Source: a virus. From it: DNA of 49,367 nucleotides. How positions within the stretch are numbered: position 1 is the first letter of the stretch; every line of letters begins with the position of its first letter. The notes beneath the pieces were generated by a model that saw only the letters and a program-made list of their open reading frames with translations, did not search any database and was not told the DNA's origin. Made by a program: the position numbers and the translations under genes. The stretch is from positions 1 through 49,367 of the IMG/VR virus record IMGVR_UViG_3300031758_000123. One strand, given 5' to 3'. Below are positions 9,032 to 19,100 of the stretch, piece after piece.

Positions 9032-9703
9032 TTAGGTTTCTTGAGTTTCTATCCAGGAATGAAGATTTGCCAAATGTTCTTCATTCAAACATAATAACTG
9101 TGGAAAAACATTTAACCACAAGTAATCGACACCTGGTACGGTTGCTTTAATTGACAAAGCAGCTGGTCCTTCTCTTAGTAGATCAAAAGTACAAGTAGCA
9201 CCATTTACCACATATGTTGATTTTTGAGATGCACCTAGACCATTGATAGAAATGGTATCAGAATTGTCACCTGTTGTGTTGTTTTTAATTCTTATATTTT
9301 GAATTTCTTCACAAATATTATGGTTTTCATCATAAACACCAACTTTCAAGGTAATGCGATTGTTTTCACCATATATCTTCTTCAGGTTTGTGTCATAATA
9401 TGTGTGGTCAAGCAATTCTACCTGTAATTGTTTTAAATGCACAGTTCTATTGTCATTATCTAAAAAAGCCATCATTTCTTTATTGTTAATACTCATACTT
9501 AACATAGTATATTCTTCTTTTGTTAAGTTCTGAAGGTGGTATGAAGGCCATCCAGCACCATCGTTCAGTCCTTCAACAGGAACAATGAAACCAACAAAAC
9601 CAGTAATATGTCTATTTTCTGGATTAACATATACAGTATAATTTTTTCTTGGATCATACTGTTGTTCAACAGCAATTTCCGTAACTTGTTCAAATTGTGA
9701 CAT
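9032..9703 (-). CDS. Unknown protein paired with the U32-like enzyme
   Basis: This 223-residue protein is not recognised. It is predicted beta-rich, with no signal peptide or membrane segment, and contains a stretch of alternating hydrophobic residues (RITLKVGVYD, SLSIKAT-like near the end) compatible with beta-sandwich domains. It starts 3 nt after the stop of the U32-like gene, with its AAGGT ribosome site inside that region, so the two are almost certainly co-expressed. It could be a substrate, partner or fibre tip acted on by that enzyme, or a tail-fibre assembly factor. Confidence 0.5.
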   Translation of the reverse strand: MSQFEQVTEIAVEQQYDPRKNYTVYVNPENRHITGFVGFIVPVEGLNDGAGWPSYHLQNLTKEEYTMLSMSINNKEMMAFLDNDNRTVHLKQLQVELLDHTYYDTNLKKIYGENNRITLKVGVYDENHNICEEIQNIRIKNNTTGDNSDTISINGLGASQKSTYVVNGATCTFDLLREGPAALSIKATVPGVDYLWLNVFPQLLCLNEEHLANLHSWIETQET

Positions 9704-9706
9704 TTT

Positions 9707-10717
9707 TTACCTTTTTAACCTTGGAAACAATTTAATTAATACATCATCACATAAAGTACATTCTGTACCACAAACATTTTTACAATTTTCTGTAACTTTA
9801 TTAAATCCTACATCAGTCAATTCATCCGCAGAAGTGTTCATCAATATATTTGGCGGTTTAGTTGAAAATAGGTCTTTTAATTGAGCACTACTATCTTCAT
9901 ACATATAAGCTTTGGTCAATTTAAGCCATTTTTCAATTGGAACACCACGACCAGCAAGTTTATATATATCAACTAAATCATCAAACTTCTGTAAATTATT
10001 TGGTAGAGTAAAAGCAGTTTTTAAGTATTGCTGAGGCTTTTCCTCAAAGTAATCCGTACAACCTAACTTTTGGTGTACAATATTGATGACTTTCATATTT
10101 GATTTCTCATTGGTTTGAGCAATCATCATGTCATCTATATTCTTCCACAAACAATCCACAATACAACCTTCATTTATCAACATGGTAATTGGTATATTCA
10201 GACTATTACAATATTCTCGGATCTTTTTCAACTCATCTAAATTACGGTTAAGTGAACGATCTACAATAATACTGCGAATAGACAAAACTTCAACCAAAAA
10301 CATCACATCTTTAAGTGTTCTTGGTATGTTATTAACTGAATTCTTTACTTCTAATGGTTTACCATCATTTCTCACATTCCTGAGAGCGCTCATAAAAAGA
10401 TGATCTCTCATTACATAAGTGTTGTTCATGCAAACTATGTCAGGATCAACTTGTTTTATGTGAGCAAGAACTTTATCTAATTCTTCATAAAACTCATTCG
10501 AATAATAATTACCATTAATTAAATATTGTAACTTGATACCATATTTTTCTCTAAGTTCATAAAGCTCTGAATAATTTTCAGGCTTAAGTGATAAAGCTCT
10601 GGCTGAGCCAAATGCATTATCAGAGAAATATATGTCATTAATTCTTTTTGTTGGTAATTCTTCAATAACATCAATTATGCCAGGTGTGTATGGCAACGAA
10701 AACATCCTATTTTTCAT
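9707..10717 (-). CDS. Peptidase-U32/TIM-barrel-like protein with cysteine clusters
   Basis: The protein has 336 residues. The central part 'IIVDRSLNRNLDELKKI ... IPITMLINEGC-IVD-C' (residues about 150-189) resembles the second half of the U32 TIM barrel, where a strand is followed by an 'RElsl-eI' helix and then by a cysteine-bearing loop. Cysteines fall at 185 and 189, and in a C-terminal CX3CX3CX2C cluster (312, 316, 320, 323) suited to Fe-S or zinc binding. Characterised U32 proteins (UbiU/UbiV, RlhA, TrhP) carry out hydroxylations and bind 4Fe-4S clusters. There is no secretion signal. The gene sits among tail fibre genes in tight linkage with the following 223-residue gene. An enzyme modifying a fibre protein, a tRNA or rRNA is possible. 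Family assignment is by motif only. Confidence 0.5.
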   Translation of the reverse strand: MKNRMFSLPYTPGIIDVIEELPTKRINDIYFSDNAFGSARALSLKPENYSELYELREKYGIKLQYLINGNYYSNEFYEELDKVLAHIKQVDPDIVCMNNTYVMRDHLFMSALRNVRNDGKPLEVKNSVNNIPRTLKDVMFLVEVLSIRSIIVDRSLNRNLDELKKIREYCNSLNIPITMLINEGCIVDCLWKNIDDMMIAQTNEKSNMKVINIVHQKLGCTDYFEEKPQQYLKTAFTLPNNLQKFDDLVDIYKLAGRGVPIEKWLKLTKAYMYEDSSAQLKDLFSTKPPNILMNTSADELTDVGFNKVTENCKNVCGTECTLCDDVLIKLFPRLKR

Positions 10718-10734
10718 AATGTACTTTCAATCAA

Positions 10735-12666
10735 TTATGGATTATAACCTAAATTCAAATATAAGTTTCTTTTCTTGGTTGCAAGTCCAAACCAACGGGC
10801 ACCAATATTTGCATTGTGGTATGTAGCAACTGCATACACATTACATTCAATATTGTAGTGACCCCAATAAGGACTTGTAAAATCTGTTGTAACTGGTGTC
10901 ATATTAACATAAAATGCCATAGTTGCGCCTGTACCTTTTGTAGAACTTCCTGGTGAAGAACCGCTCAACCATGGATAATCCCAAAAGTTAATTTCGTATA
11001 TTTTAAACAATGCAGAGAAAGCTTGGAAATCGTAATTGCCTTTCCAATCTGGTCTTGTATTTGCTTCATTTTCAACTCTACCAGCAATATATCGTGTATT
11101 TGATAGACCGGCTGCATTGGCAACATCTATACGCATTGTAATTATAGCTCTATAACCACCGCCACCCGTTGTATTATATGTAGAATTAATGACGCTATAA
11201 TTTTGGCCAATTGTGTTTGCTTGACCGGTGATGCTGGCATTAGTTTGATTGTAAATATATGATGGTGCGCCTGCTTGTGTAACACTTCCATCTAATGCAT
11301 TTGTAGCAGTCAGCTGAATATCAAGAGAACCTAATACATTGATAAACAAATCAGAAGGTAAAGAAACAAGATCAGATAAACGAACAGCAGAATTTGCACC
11401 TAATGGTTCTGGAATATTAGATAATGCAGTTATAATTGCACTATTAACATAAGTAACAACTGTTGTTGGTGGTGTGTTACCAGTAATCAATTGACTGGTT
11501 ACATTTGTAATATTTACACCATTTGAAAAAAGATTTCCTGATGCGTAAATATTTCCTGCATTAATATTAGCTGATCTAAAAGAAGCATGATTAATGTCAA
11601 TATTATTATTTGAATCAACTTCTGGTTCATAATTATAAAATGCATAAAAATCTGTAGTTCCAGATTTTCTAAAAAAACCAGCATGACGATTTGTTGCGCC
11701 ATCATTATAGTTACTTACAAATCCAATATCATGTGTGTCTGAATAATAATTATTTGCACCAAGATACATCAATGTGTCATTGGCTGTAATTGATGAAGTT
11801 AGAATTTCTGTTGTGGTGCCTTCAACAATTAAATTTCCTGTTACATTGAGATCACCAATTTGTAATGCGGCATTGTCAATTTTTATAGAACCGTCAACTA
11901 ATTTGATAGCTGCATTTCCAATATAAACAGATCCGGGACCAACATAAACAGAATGAAAAGGACTATTTGCAGAACCTAAATCATAAGTATTGGCAGTTGT
12001 TGGTAAAACATCACCCGAAACATAACCAGCATAATTGAAAACAGAACTTTGTGATATCCATGTATTACCATTAACGGCAGAATACATCAGAATATTGTTT
12101 GCAGCACCAGGTGTTACTTCTTTTAATGGATTTAAACCATTACCAACTAACACCGAATCAGGTGTTGCATTAATAACTTGTCGTGCTAATAATGTGTTAT
12201 ATGCTGTTACTATTCTTACAAAATCATTTTCTCTGGCCGGTACTTGAAGAATTATATTTTCACCATCAGAAGCTTGATAATCTAGATTGCCTAATTGAAC
12301 ACCGTTAACATAAACATCAACATAACCTAAATCATACCTTTGAACTGGAAAAAGTGTTTGTCCAGAAGTGGCATAATATTCAGCTACTTGTCTAAATGTT
12401 TTTGGTGCTGCGATGCCTGAAGCTGGAATAGCAAGGTATCTTATTTGAATATTACTTGTGCCAGCTGCAGGTGGTGTGGCAAATTTTATATAAGTTCCAT
12501 CGAAATAATAATCTTCTGGACTGATAACAGCTCCATCTATAACAACGATAGCTGAAACAGGAGAACCAGGTTCAATTGTTGTCACAAATGAATCTAATAC
12601 GCCGTTTCCACTAAAAGAATCGTAGTAATATTCTGCTATTAATGGTTTTGCGCCGATGTAACTCAA
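10735..12666 (-). CDS. Tail fibre protein (MSYIG N-terminus, TTG start)
   Basis: The protein has 643 residues. It begins MSYIGAKPL, as does the 470-residue fibre (MSYIGNSNI), but from a TTG codon preceded by AAAGGAAC. Residues 10-115 form an attachment domain ('FSGNGVLDSFVTT ... IQIRYLAIPASG'). Residues about 170-200 hold the 'PGAANNILMYS' unit. Residues about 270-375 are the shared 'GNLIVEG ... DIGFVSNYND ... GFFRKSG' module. The C-terminal 230 residues look like a beta-rich tip domain (YHNANIGARWFGL). Probably a receptor-facing fibre or a half-fibre. Confidence 0.75.
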   Translation of the reverse strand: MSYIGAKPLIAEYYYDSFSGNGVLDSFVTTIEPGSPVSAIVVIDGAVISPEDYYFDGTYIKFATPPAAGTSNIQIRYLAIPASGIAAPKTFRQVAEYYATSGQTLFPVQRYDLGYVDVYVNGVQLGNLDYQASDGENIILQVPARENDFVRIVTAYNTLLARQVINATPDSVLVGNGLNPLKEVTPGAANNILMYSAVNGNTWISQSSVFNYAGYVSGDVLPTTANTYDLGSANSPFHSVYVGPGSVYIGNAAIKLVDGSIKIDNAALQIGDLNVTGNLIVEGTTTEILTSSITANDTLMYLGANNYYSDTHDIGFVSNYNDGATNRHAGFFRKSGTTDFYAFYNYEPEVDSNNNIDINHASFRSANINAGNIYASGNLFSNGVNITNVTSQLITGNTPPTTVVTYVNSAIITALSNIPEPLGANSAVRLSDLVSLPSDLFINVLGSLDIQLTATNALDGSVTQAGAPSYIYNQTNASITGQANTIGQNYSVINSTYNTTGGGGYRAIITMRIDVANAAGLSNTRYIAGRVENEANTRPDWKGNYDFQAFSALFKIYEINFWDYPWLSGSSPGSSTKGTGATMAFYVNMTPVTTDFTSPYWGHYNIECNVYAVATYHNANIGARWFGLATKKRNLYLNLGYNP

Positions 12667-12689
12667 AATAGTTCCTTTATTTTCTCAAA

Positions 12690-12697
12690 TATTTATT
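12690..12697 (-). promoter_or_regulatory. Late-promoter-like box AATAAATA
   Basis: On the minus strand, 24 nt upstream of the TTG start of the 643-residue fibre, one mismatch from TATAAATA. Confidence 0.35.
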
Positions 12698-12917
12698 GTG
12701 TTTTTGGAGGAAAGGGTTTTACTACCGCTTCAACCGAATCATAGTAAGATGTGCCTGGATGTGTTGAACTTAAACATTCAATCCAGAAAAGAGGTTCTCC
12801 AACAGGAAATTCTTGTCCATCTTCTACAACTTGAACAACTCTTTTTCCAATTACTGGTGGATTTTCTTGTACTCTAGGATCTTTAACAACTTCATTAGGT
12901 GATATTAAAGCTTTCAT
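12693..12917 (-). CDS. Small fibre-associated protein
   Basis: The protein has 74 residues. The core 'VVQVVEDGQEFPVGEPLFWI' followed by 'ECLSSTHPGTSYYDS' resembles small phage proteins with the pattern 'FPVxxpLfWvdC....YYDp' found next to tail fibre genes. Its ATG overlaps the stop of the 295-residue gene (TAATG), implying coupled translation. It may be a cap, linker or chaperone for the adjacent fibres; function unproven. Confidence 0.5.
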   Translation of the reverse strand: MKALISPNEVVKDPRVQENPPVIGKRVVQVVEDGQEFPVGEPLFWIECLSSTHPGTSYYDSVEAVVKPFPPKTQ

Positions 12918-13804
12918 TAGTTATACTCCGCCCAAGATACTACTGATGTGTTTCCAGCATTGTTAGTGACTATAGAATATGTATTTGATGCTGGGACAAG
13001 AAATGATATTGATTGTCTATCTCCAGAATTTCTTATGGTATTACTTGCAATAGTTACGGCACCAACGTTAGCAGTAACAGTTATTGCGGAAGCACTTGTT
13101 GTTGATGCCCAAACAAAACTAACAATCATTGGTTTGTTTGTAGAATTTGTATACGATGTGCCGAGTGCTCTAACACCAGTTCTATCAGTTAATGTTTGTT
13201 GATAACCAAATAATCCTTGATTGTACCAATCAAAATAATCATATGTTCTAGAAATCCATGCTGTTCCATTTGAAACATATGTGCTGTTTGCTGTGCCTGG
13301 ATGTAAAAACAATCCGTAAGATGGATAACTGATCCAATCATTGCCAGTATCTACAAGGATATTATTAGCAGCTGCAGGTCTTGGAATAATACCAATGCCA
13401 CGGGTTGTGGCATTTGCCGAATACCATTTTGTACCATCAGAAACAATCACATTATTTGGTGATCCTGGAGCAATGGTATCTACCGGATTGAGGCCTCTGC
13501 CAATTAAAATACAATTGTTTGCTAACTCTGAACCGCCAGTCCCTCCAGAAGTGACAGGAAGTGTGTTGGATGTCAAACTGCCTGTTGTCAGAGCGTAGAT
13601 CGCACCGCCGACATTGAAAGACGCCAGGCCTGTTCCTCCAATATTTGTTGGTAATGTTCCAACTTGTATAATATTGTTGCCTGTGGTAAAGTGCAAAGCA
13701 CCATTTGCATGATAGGCATCTCTACCAGTACCACCACGCCAGATATTTAAAATACCAAAATTTGTATTACTTGCTAAATTGGCTAGATTTGCTGCTTTTG
13801 TCAT
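12917..13804 (-). CDS. Tail fibre/tip protein with GGTG units
   Basis: The protein has 295 residues. Residues about 18-110 contain three 'GGTG' units, then 'APGSPNNVIVSDGTKWYSAN' and 'TGNDWISYPS' units shared with the 470-residue fibre. The last 90 residues (from DRTGVRALGTSYTN) form a compact beta domain that is probably a tip or cap. An AAAGG site precedes the ATG. It lacks its own long shaft, so it may be a distal segment that docks on another fibre. Confidence 0.65.
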   Translation of the reverse strand: MTKAANLANLASNTNFGILNIWRGGTGRDAYHANGALHFTTGNNIIQVGTLPTNIGGTGLASFNVGGAIYALTTGSLTSNTLPVTSGGTGGSELANNCILIGRGLNPVDTIAPGSPNNVIVSDGTKWYSANATTRGIGIIPRPAAANNILVDTGNDWISYPSYGLFLHPGTANSTYVSNGTAWISRTYDYFDWYNQGLFGYQQTLTDRTGVRALGTSYTNSTNKPMIVSFVWASTTSASAITVTANVGAVTIASNTIRNSGDRQSISFLVPASNTYSIVTNNAGNTSVVSWAEYN

Positions 13805-13814
13805 TTATTTGCCT

Positions 13815-15227
13815 TTAGTATTCTATCAGAACCATTCCATCAGGTATAGATGCTGCATCTGGCCGATGATCACCTTGACCATAAGAGAACAATGAACCAG
13901 CAGGTTTGAATGATTGTCCTGTTATATTGAAATCTCCTGTGGCACCCAATCCATCTCCGCCATCTTGAGCAACACCCCAATAATCATAATAACCACCAGA
14001 ACCACCAGTTGCAGTACAGTATGCACCGAAAGATGTTGTGCCTCCGGTATTTGCTGTTCCAGAGTATGCATTGATTGATGCACCTTTTGTGCCAATCGTA
14101 ACAACAACATTTTCACCACCATTTAAACCTGTAATATATTTAACAGCTATTCCACCGTTACCTCCACGGGAACCATATAATAGATTAGGTGAAACTGCAA
14201 AACCTCCACCACCACCAACGCAAGTAACTTTTAAGTTTCTGATACCTTGTGGTACGGTATATGTTGTGCTTGATGTTATTTTTGTTCCTCGGCCACCACC
14301 AGCAAGTTGTGTTGTTGCAATTCCGTAATCTAGCACATTGCCTGATACCCAATTTGTTCCATTTGAAACAAGAATATTGTTTGCTGTGCCTGGTGCAACA
14401 GTAGAATAAGGACTTGCACCATTTGTGATTACAACAGAATTTGCAGTTGGGCTACTTAATCCTGTTCCACCTGCAACAGAAGGTAGTGTGCCGGTTGTTA
14501 ATGTTGAACCATTAATTGCATATAGAGCTGTGTTTGCAACGAAAGATGTTAAACCTGTTCCACCATTTGCAGTTCTTAGTGTACCACCTAGTGTAACATT
14601 TCCTATTGTTGCAACCAAAGGTGTTAAACCTGTATTGCCACCACTAAAAGATGTTTGCAAAAGATATCTATATGTTGAAGCACCCGTTAAATATGTATCT
14701 CCGTTTGCGGTACCTGTTCCAAGGACAGTTGGACTAACAATGTTGTGATCAATGCTCTCTGCATTAATGCCTGTTAATGTATATGCATTACCATAATAAT
14801 ATCCATCGATGTAGATATTCGAATTTGCGTGTAATACATTTACATTTGCCCAATTACCATAAACGGTAAAATTCCTTAGAATATTAACATCACCTTGAGA
14901 ATTCCATTCTGGTGCACCAATAGCTAGAGATCTATAAGAAACTGTGCCTTGAGCAGGAGCAATTAAAGATGTTTGTCTAGAAAGATAACGAACAACAATA
15001 TTATTTGAACCATTTGTTGGTGCAGTATAAAATGTTAGTTCATTTGTTCCTCTATTAATATAGTACGTTGCTGGATTACCAACAAGACCATTAACAACCA
15101 CTTGAACATCATTTTCAGATTCAACATATCGTGTGAGTTGAAATCCTGTTCTTACACCATTACCAGAAAAAAATTCTATTCCAGGTGTAATCCAGTTTTC
15201 TATATTAGAATTGCCAATGTAACTCAT
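13815..15227 (-). CDS. Tail fibre with glycine-rich tip (candidate adhesin)
   Basis: The protein has 470 residues. The N-terminal attachment domain (MSYIGNSNIENW, then FFSGNGVRTGFQLTRY) parallels that of the 643-residue fibre. The middle carries 'GGTGLTSF' and 'GGTGLSS' units and 'VAPGTANNILVSNGTNW'. From residue about 310 the chain becomes a glycine-rich domain: 'TYTVPQGIRNLKVTCVGGGG', then 'GSRGGNGGIAVKYI', 'TGGSGGYYDYWG' and a terminal DGMVLIEY. Such polyglycine-loop domains form the receptor-binding tips of some T4-like adhesins and other phage fibres. This is the best candidate in the window for a host-range determinant; that role is inferred. Confidence 0.7.
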   Translation of the reverse strand: MSYIGNSNIENWITPGIEFFSGNGVRTGFQLTRYVESENDVQVVVNGLVGNPATYYINRGTNELTFYTAPTNGSNNIVVRYLSRQTSLIAPAQGTVSYRSLAIGAPEWNSQGDVNILRNFTVYGNWANVNVLHANSNIYIDGYYYGNAYTLTGINAESIDHNIVSPTVLGTGTANGDTYLTGASTYRYLLQTSFSGGNTGLTPLVATIGNVTLGGTLRTANGGTGLTSFVANTALYAINGSTLTTGTLPSVAGGTGLSSPTANSVVITNGASPYSTVAPGTANNILVSNGTNWVSGNVLDYGIATTQLAGGGRGTKITSSTTYTVPQGIRNLKVTCVGGGGGFAVSPNLLYGSRGGNGGIAVKYITGLNGGENVVVTIGTKGASINAYSGTANTGGTTSFGAYCTATGGSGGYYDYWGVAQDGGDGLGATGDFNITGQSFKPAGSLFSYGQGDHRPDAASIPDGMVLIEY

Positions 15228-15238
15228 GTCAACCTTTA

Positions 15239-15574
15239 TTATTGGTTAGTTGGTACAACTTCTAAAATTGATAAAAATACATCGCAGGCACTATTTGCAG
15301 AAGGTTTAACTTTAACCGCATCTCCTGCCTGAAGAACTAATTTTTGTTCTAGACCTGCGACAACAAGAGAACCACCAACAGGAATTGTGGCATTAGCAAC
15401 CATGTAGTAATCGATTGATTCACGGGTAATAAAAACGTTTGCTTCATATGGTGTTCTTGATGTATTTGCAATAATCAAACCAACGCCTATTGTTTGTGTC
15501 GATGCAGGCACAGTATATACTGTTGCACCTGATGTTGTAACATTTTTTGAAGGATATGATTTAAAAGTATTCAT
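15239..15574 (-). CDS. Small beta-rich virion protein
   Basis: This 111-residue protein has alternating beta strands (VYTVPASTQTIGVGLIIANT ... NVFITRESIDYYMV ... GGSLVVAG) and looks like a single-domain virion decoration or fibre-linker protein. An AGGAAT ribosome site is present, with ATG inside ATAAATG. Similar small proteins accompany fibre genes in aquatic T4-like phages. Role not established. Confidence 0.55.
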   Translation of the reverse strand: MNTFKSYPSKNVTTSGATVYTVPASTQTIGVGLIIANTSRTPYEANVFITRESIDYYMVANATIPVGGSLVVAGLEQKLVLQAGDAVKVKPSANSACDVFLSILEVVPTNQ

Positions 15575-15587
15575 TTATATTCCTATA

Positions 15588-15965
15588 TTAACTTAAAGCA
15601 ACTGAAACTGCTAAAGCATCATCTAAAATTCTTTGTCTAAATTGTATGATTGCGGTACCACCAACAGACCCCGTTATGACAAGATTATTTCCTGTTATTG
15701 TATCTGCAACAGTCAAATCGTTACCAACATTTGCACTATTTGTAACTTGTAATGATGTTCCTGGTCCTGTCATCAATACATTACCAGTAAATAATGCGGT
15801 ATTAGAAACTTGCAGACCTACACCAGAACCATTCAGTACAAGTGTACCTTCCATTGTGTAGGTACCTTTGCTAAGACGATTTAGTTCGTTAGCAATGTCA
15901 TTGGTGTTAATCATCCAATCGCCAAATGTATTGGCGTAACTTAGAACGGATACGGTATTTGCCAT
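15588..15965 (-). CDS. Short fibre-like protein
   Basis: The 125-residue protein has an N-terminus 'NTFGDWMINTNDIANELNRL' that matches a conserved fibre-base motif in aquatic T4-like phages. A short beta-repeat segment follows (GTLVLNGSGVGLQVSNTALF, then NVLMTGPGTSLQVTNSANV), two imperfect copies of a 'LQVxNxAxxxxNxL' unit. The C-terminal helix is FRQRILDDALAVSVALS. Its ATG overlaps the TAA of the upstream 73-residue gene. Likely a short tail fibre or connector. Confidence 0.55.
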   Translation of the reverse strand: MANTVSVLSYANTFGDWMINTNDIANELNRLSKGTYTMEGTLVLNGSGVGLQVSNTALFTGNVLMTGPGTSLQVTNSANVGNDLTVADTITGNNLVITGSVGGTAIIQFRQRILDDALAVSVALS

Positions 15966-16186
15966 TATTGTTTATCTATCAGTAGACGTATTAAGGATTT
16001 GATTTCACCAATATCATTCTTTAATTCTGTAATTTCACTATTCATCTTATTTATCTGCTCTTTTTGTGCTCTCAAAAGTTTGACTTTATTATAATATTCA
16101 TTCTTCTCATTAACATCTGTATTCATAATAGCCATACTTTTTGTGTCACGAATAAAATTGGTTCCGGTTACTTTTACCAAGGCCAT
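15965..16186 (-). CDS. Small coiled-coil protein of the baseplate block
   Basis: The protein has 73 residues. The N-terminal 'VKVTGTNFIRDTKSMAIMNT' is followed by one long charged helix with heptads (LLRAQKEQINKMNSEITELK). Comparable small proteins lie immediately downstream of the DUF4815 giant in aquatic T4-like phages, and here the start is 2 nt past the giant's stop. It is probably a structural accessory; function unknown. Confidence 0.55.
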   Translation of the reverse strand: MALVKVTGTNFIRDTKSMAIMNTDVNEKNEYYNKVKLLRAQKEQINKMNSEITELKNDIGEIKSLIRLLIDKQ

Positions 16187-16187
16187 A

Positions 16188-19100
16188 TTATAGTCCTATT
16201 CCTGAAGGTAGAGCAAGTGCTCGGATGTCTGATAAAAATGGTACATTTGTTCTGTCTGATGTTGCAAGGACAATCTTGATTGCAAACTGACTGAATTCTG
16301 TATATACTTGACCATTTGTACTTGTATAAGAAATATTATTATTTGCACCAAAACCCCACATACCAGGTCCAACCTCATATTCAATCATATTTGTTCTATC
16401 TTTTGAATATGAAGTTGTCAGATTTACTGGTGCCATGAGCTGCCACTCTTGTGCTTCAAATTGCTCTGTGTCATTACGGTTTTGTATTTTGTAATACACA
16501 TAAACTTCTGAACCTAATGGTTTGTAAGCAGTATAGTAAACTCTTAAATCGCCAGAATCATTTTCTGGTGTGAGAATGACTTTCTTGGTGAAATATTTTG
16601 CAAATGCAGGACCACCGTCTGGTGAAGTTTCACCAACAACAGTTACTATCGCATTTGAACCATTTCCTGATGCATCAACTAAAGAAACTGTAGGTGTTTT
16701 TGCATATCCTGAACCAGGGTATGTTACAAATACAGTTTCAATGGCACCTGTTGATGTATTTGTTGTAAAGTCGAGCACAGCACGGTCTATACCAAAATCT
16801 GGTGCGCTTACTGTAATCGATGTTGCATTTGCGTTATAATTTGCACCACCATTAACAATATTAATTAACGAATCACTTTCAATACCAAGATTGTTAACAT
16901 ATTGTTGAATATTGAACAGAGATAGTCCGTCATCTGCCAACAATGGGCTTAAATTTGGATCTGAAGAAGAAAGTGTTGCAAACAATTGGAAAGAATTGCT
17001 TGAAGATTTTTTCAGAATACGTTCACCAAGGCCATCTGAGAAATAGATGTTATCTTGTAATGGTGTTCCCATTTTACCTGGTGTAACAGATGTTGGTGCA
17101 GTTACACTCAAATCACTCGACAATGTTGTACTGTAAGTATAATTGATATTTGTAAATGTTGGTACAAAATCAGTTGTACTTAAATTAAAAGCGTGCATCG
17201 GACTTGTTGGTGCACCATTCTGATTAACAGCATTTGAAATTAATTCTTTGTCAATTGAAGAAAGAACATCACTTGAACCTAATTTGTTTGCTGGTAAACC
17301 TTCTGGTGTAACAAACTGCAATCTTGGTGTTTTTGTTGTATCAAATACACATTGCTCAATTACAAACATCAAGTCTTTAGATTGATCAGCAGTCCATGTC
17401 ATGGAGTTCTGTGATTCAAATAGAGCACCAATATATGGTGAACCACCAATTTTGGTTGGTTGACTTGGTGCTGCATCTGTTGGCAAAGCTTTTGCAGTAG
17501 AAGAAATAGCAACTTGATTTTGTTGTGCATAGTACACATAGTAATCAGATGTACCAGCAGAAATCAATATTGCATAGAGAACACCAGACTGCACATAAAC
17601 TGGAGCTGGGAATTTAAACTCAGTATATGATGTTGGATCCAAATAATGTGGATTGTTTGAAGTTACAACATCGTCTGCATCTAATGTAACTCTAGAATAA
17701 TCTAGAGTATTTCCGTTTGGTTGACCATTTAATGTATTGACAATACCAACTGTGATTGGAAGTATTGGTCTTACGTTACCAGGGAATGGCGAAAAGAACA
17801 GTTTAACAGAGCTTAAGAAAACACCGTTTGGATAGTTTTCTTTAGATATGATAAATGTTTGTGCAATTGGATCATTAGGTGATTGTGATTCAACAACATT
17901 GTATGTCTGCAAACTTAGTGGTGTAAATTTCTTAGAAGAAGAATCTACAGATGGAGAGAAGTTTGAAGAATTTGTTGTTTGTATTGCACCTGCAACAAAT
18001 GTTGATTCAGCATATGTTGTTGCTGTTTCTGGTGCACCTGCACCACTTCTGTTGTCTATGCGGAATACACGGGAGCCAATATGAAATACGGAACCTGGTA
18101 TATTAAAGATTGCAATAAACTGACCTTTTTCATCCGTTGTCAAAGAAGCAGGACGATCACCTTCACGAATAACATCTGCATAACTTGCAGCCTGACCTTT
18201 GACAGAATACTTTGCAGTAATATTACCAACAGAAGCACTTCTACCAAAAGATATCTTTAGTGCTTTATTAACTGTTACTGTGCGGGTTTCGCCATCATAT
18301 TCTGTAACTGTTGCATAATCAGTATCAACAGCACTTAAAATAAGTGTTTTGTCTTTAATTGATTGTGCCGCATCGTAAATTGGTTGCCAAGTTGCCATTT
18401 GTGTACGCCACAATGCTACCCAGCCTGCGTCACCATCACCGCCTATCGTTGGTCTTGGTGGAACATAAATTGCACCAAACTTATATTCATACAAATAAGT
18501 AGATGTCACAGTAATTGTTGCACCAGTATAATATGCATCAATATTACTTGCAGCTTTGTCTAACTGAAACTTTGTAACGCCGATGAAATATGACCCACCA
18601 TCAGGCATCTTGTATTCTGTACCAATCGCATCAAAATTCAAACCATTTGGTGTTTGTGTATTCCAAAACATTGTTCCATCAGGTCCGGTTATTGTCATTG
18701 CAAAACCTGCAACGGATTCTGCATTGTTAATAGACCAAGTTAAAGTTTTTGTTCCTACTGTTGCGGTATAGTTATAAGTATATTCTGTATTTCTTGCTGC
18801 AACGTTTATGATTTGTGTGCCATTGATACTTACTGTTCCTGTACCTGTTGCGTATACTCTGACAGTATAAACACCTGCTGTTTCTATCTCAAGTGGATAT
18901 GTTGGAGCATATGGGTTTGCATTACTTTGATTACCCCAAACAGAATATTGATTAAACCATGTTGGTTTTCCGTTTAGATTGGCTGTTTTAAATATGTTTT
19001 GAGCAACAGCAGAAACGGATGAAGTAAATGTTCCACCAACACCAGCTACTGTTCCTGAATTATGTGTACTTGTGAAACTTCCATTCTCAAATACAATTGT

